Assembly: GCA_013695055.1 (NCBI GenBank)
Contig: JACDBF010000065.1
Location: 1 to 6,618, forward strand
DNA length: 6,618 nucleotides
Source: Actinomycetota bacterium
Lineage (GTDB): Bacteria > Actinomycetota > CADDZG01 > WHSQ01
Direction of reading: 5' to 3'
Of this stretch, positions 5,384-6,618 are shown piece by piece; positions within the stretch are counted from its first letter, which is position 1, and each line of letters starts with the position of its first letter. Under the pieces are notes generated by a model. The model was given only the letters and a program-made list of their open reading frames with translations, was not told the DNA's origin and ran no database searches. Made by a program: the position numbers and the translations under genes.

Positions 5384-6076
5384 TCAGATGGCGGCTCGGC
5401 GACGGAGGGCCTCAGGTTTGCAGATCAGAATCTTCCGGCCCTTTAGCTCGACGTAACCTCGGGCACTGAAGGCGTGCAGGATTTGGTTAACCGTTGGACG
5501 GGAGCCACCGACCATTTCGGCCAGGGTGCTCTGGCTGATGTTCAGCTCGAGCAGCGTGCCTTGGTCGGTAGGCTCTCCGATGGCATCCGCTAAATTCAAT
5601 AGCAATTTGGCCACGCGTCCCGGCAGGTCCAGAAAGACCAGATCCGATACTTGTTGAAGCACTCGTCGCAGCAAGGCGCCCAGGGAACGATTCAGGGCCT
5701 CCGCCAGGCCGGGTTCGCTAGCCAACATCTCCATGAAGGCTGTGCGCCTCAAGGCGATCAGAACTGTTGATTCGATTGCTCTCACGGACGCGGAACGCGG
5801 GCCTCCGTCGACGACGGCGAGCTCGCCAAAGGTGTCGGGACGGTCAAGGGTTGCCAGGACCATCTCGGCTCCCTCGGGTGAGGTAACGAACACTTTCACC
5901 AGACCGTTTGCGACTACGAAGAGCGAATCTCCCGGATCGCCCTCGTGGAAGACGACATCTCCCTTCGGAAAGGAGCGTTTGATCGTTCGTTCCGCCACCT
6001 GGAGGCGTGCACCATCCGACAGCTGCCTGAAAAGCTCCGTCTCGGCCAGCAGTGATGCAATCTCATCGAGCTTCAT
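5384..6076 (-). CDS. Crp/Fnr-family transcriptional regulator with cAMP-type pocket
   Basis: Dimeric DNA-binding regulator that probably responds to a cyclic nucleotide. The N-terminal cyclic-nucleotide-binding beta-barrel (about 15-115) carries the phosphate-binding cassette FGELAVVDGGPRSASVRA (83-100), with Glu85, Arg94 and Ser95 matching the cAMP contacts of classical Crp proteins. A long dimer helix (about 118-148) follows, then a winged helix-turn-helix with recognition region GSRPTVNQIL (191-200). R193 is retained, but the classical Glu after it is Pro (P194) and the later Arg is Gln (Q198), so the operator may differ from TGTGA-N6-TCACA. No cysteines for an Fnr-type iron-sulfur cluster appear at the N-terminus. 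The ATG at 6076 gives the usual start and a standard length of 230; the ribosome site is weak. It lies 66 bases after the transporter gene and upstream of the propeller and cyclase genes. Autoregulation is not shown. Confidence 0.92.
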   Translation of the reverse strand: MKLDEIASLLAETELFRQLSDGARLQVAERTIKRSFPKGDVVFHEGDPGDSLFVVANGLVKVFVTSPEGAEMVLATLDRPDTFGELAVVDGGPRSASVRAIESTVLIALRRTAFMEMLASEPGLAEALNRSLGALLRRVLQQVSDLVFLDLPGRVAKLLLNLADAIGEPTDQGTLLELNISQSTLAEMVGGSRPTVNQILHAFSARGYVELKGRKILICKPEALRRRAAI

Positions 6077-6142
6077 GGTTGTGCTCTGGACAATACTCTT
6101 TACCGCAAGGGAAATCGCGATAACGAAAGGCGGCTGGTGGTT
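6077..6142 (-). other. Short spacer upstream of the Crp-family gene
   Basis: 66 bases with an ATCGCGAT palindrome (6114-6121) and a TATTGT hexamer near the start codon that could be part of a -10 element, but without a well-spaced -35. CCGC/GCGG ends could pair only weakly. Promoter or read-through from the transporter cannot be decided. Confidence 0.3.
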
Positions 6143-6618
6143 TCAGAAGGGTTCGAAGTGGATGACTATTGAGCCCACCTCGGATACTTCCGTGCGGACC
6201 CGCTTCTCGATGCTTTGTGATGCCGCGTGGATTCTCTCGAGAGGAAGATCCGGGCGCGCTCCCACGTGGGCTATGACGCTCAGCTCTCCGCCGGCCTCGG
6301 TGACCAGCACCTCGTGGCAATTGACGGCCTCGACTTCATCAGTCGCGATTTGGCGCACCCGCTCGACGACGTCGCGGCGCATCGCGGTGACGTCGCTACC
6401 GAATGCGGTGCTTTCGAGCGGTTCTAGATGCGTGTCGACGCGCGTGTCGGGGCCCAGCTCCTCTAAAACCTCCTTCTCTATCTGCTCGGAAAGATCGTGA
6501 GCCTCCCGGAGAGATGTGCCCGGCTCGACCTTGGCGTGAAGGGTCACTCGCAGCTTGTTTCGTCCGGCATCGTTGAAGGCATGTATGAGGACGTTGTGCA
6601 CCTCCTGCACGCCGGCGG
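6143..6618 (-). CDS. C-terminal part of a cation diffusion facilitator with two ZT_dimer-like domains (5' end outside window)
   Basis: The 3' portion of a probable cation diffusion facilitator (divalent metal efflux transporter of the inner membrane); the membrane domain would lie beyond the right edge. The frame is open to the edge and reads A-G-V-Q-E-V-H, the usual start of the cytoplasmic dimerisation domain, so the GTG at 6610 is an internal Val. Numbered from that Val, domain 1 (1-65) has histidines H5, H25, H38 and H61 (VHN, LHAKV, AHDL, THLEP), matching the four His positions of the E. coli FieF/YiiP cytoplasmic domain. Domain 2 (about 80-155) repeats the pattern with H99, H115, H128 and H151 (CHEV, AHVG, IHAA, IHFEP). 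The protein ends soon after domain 2. Two such domains in tandem are more than the single one in FieF. A stand-alone metal-binding protein is possible but less likely. Substrate metal is unknown. Confidence 0.8.
   Translation of the reverse strand, partial: AGVQEVHNVLIHAFNDAGRNKLRVTLHAKVEPGTSLREAHDLSEQIEKEVLEELGPDTRVDTHLEPLESTAFGSDVTAMRRDVVERVRQIATDEVEAVNCHEVLVTEAGGELSVIAHVGARPDLPLERIHAASQSIEKRVRTEVSEVGSIVIHFEPF

Noticed and set aside
5206..5469. Plus-strand 87-codon frame across the intergenic region
   Set aside because: No recognisable domain, no ribosome site, and it runs into the antisense of the Crp-family gene.
6608..6610. GTG at 6610 as the start of the right-edge gene
   Set aside because: It encodes an internal Val in a conserved A-G-V-Q-E-V-H stretch, and the frame continues to the edge.

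Overview
The window looks like chromosomal DNA from a high-GC, probably actinobacterial organism. Possible relatives are soil or uncultured lineages such as Thermoleophilia or Acidimicrobiia. The evidence is the GC-rich codon use, TTG starts, a five-helix Sec/Tat-type molybdoenzyme, a class III cyclase with the DDYFG..VV..A.RLC signature common in Actinobacteria, and RTX repeats with actinobacterial-style C-terminal cysteines. This assignment is inference from protein style; no rRNA or other marker gene is present.

Layout: two genes on the plus strand (1-2156) converge with four genes on the minus strand (2163-6618), with only 6 bases between the two blocks. On the plus strand, a metallo-beta-lactamase-fold hydrolase that enters from outside the window is followed, with overlap or close spacing, by a membrane-anchored sulfite-oxidase-like molybdopterin enzyme. 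On the minus strand, in transcription order, come: the C-terminal end of a probable cation diffusion facilitator carrying two copies of its cytoplasmic metal-binding domain (enters from the right edge); a Crp/Fnr-family regulator with a cAMP-type binding pocket; an exported, probably lipid-anchored FG-GAP/VCBS beta-propeller protein ending in an ASPIC/UnbV domain; and a transmembrane class III nucleotide cyclase whose extracytoplasmic half ends in an RTX calcium-binding repeat array.

The most interesting part is the minus-strand trio. It places a cyclic-nucleotide receptor, a secreted protein with seven Asp-rich calcium-type loops, and a cyclase with an external calcium-type beta-roll side by side and co-oriented. 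A calcium- or surface-sensing cAMP circuit is a reasonable but unproven reading: external signal, then RTX/propeller ectodomain, then cyclase, then Crp-family regulator. The cyclase keeps both metal-binding Asp residues and the adenine-specifying Lys but has Val where the catalytic Asn normally sits, so activity needs testing. No RNA genes, CRISPR arrays, insertion sequences or attachment sites are visible. No gene-free stretch exceeds 300 bases; the longest is 178 bases (5206-5383).
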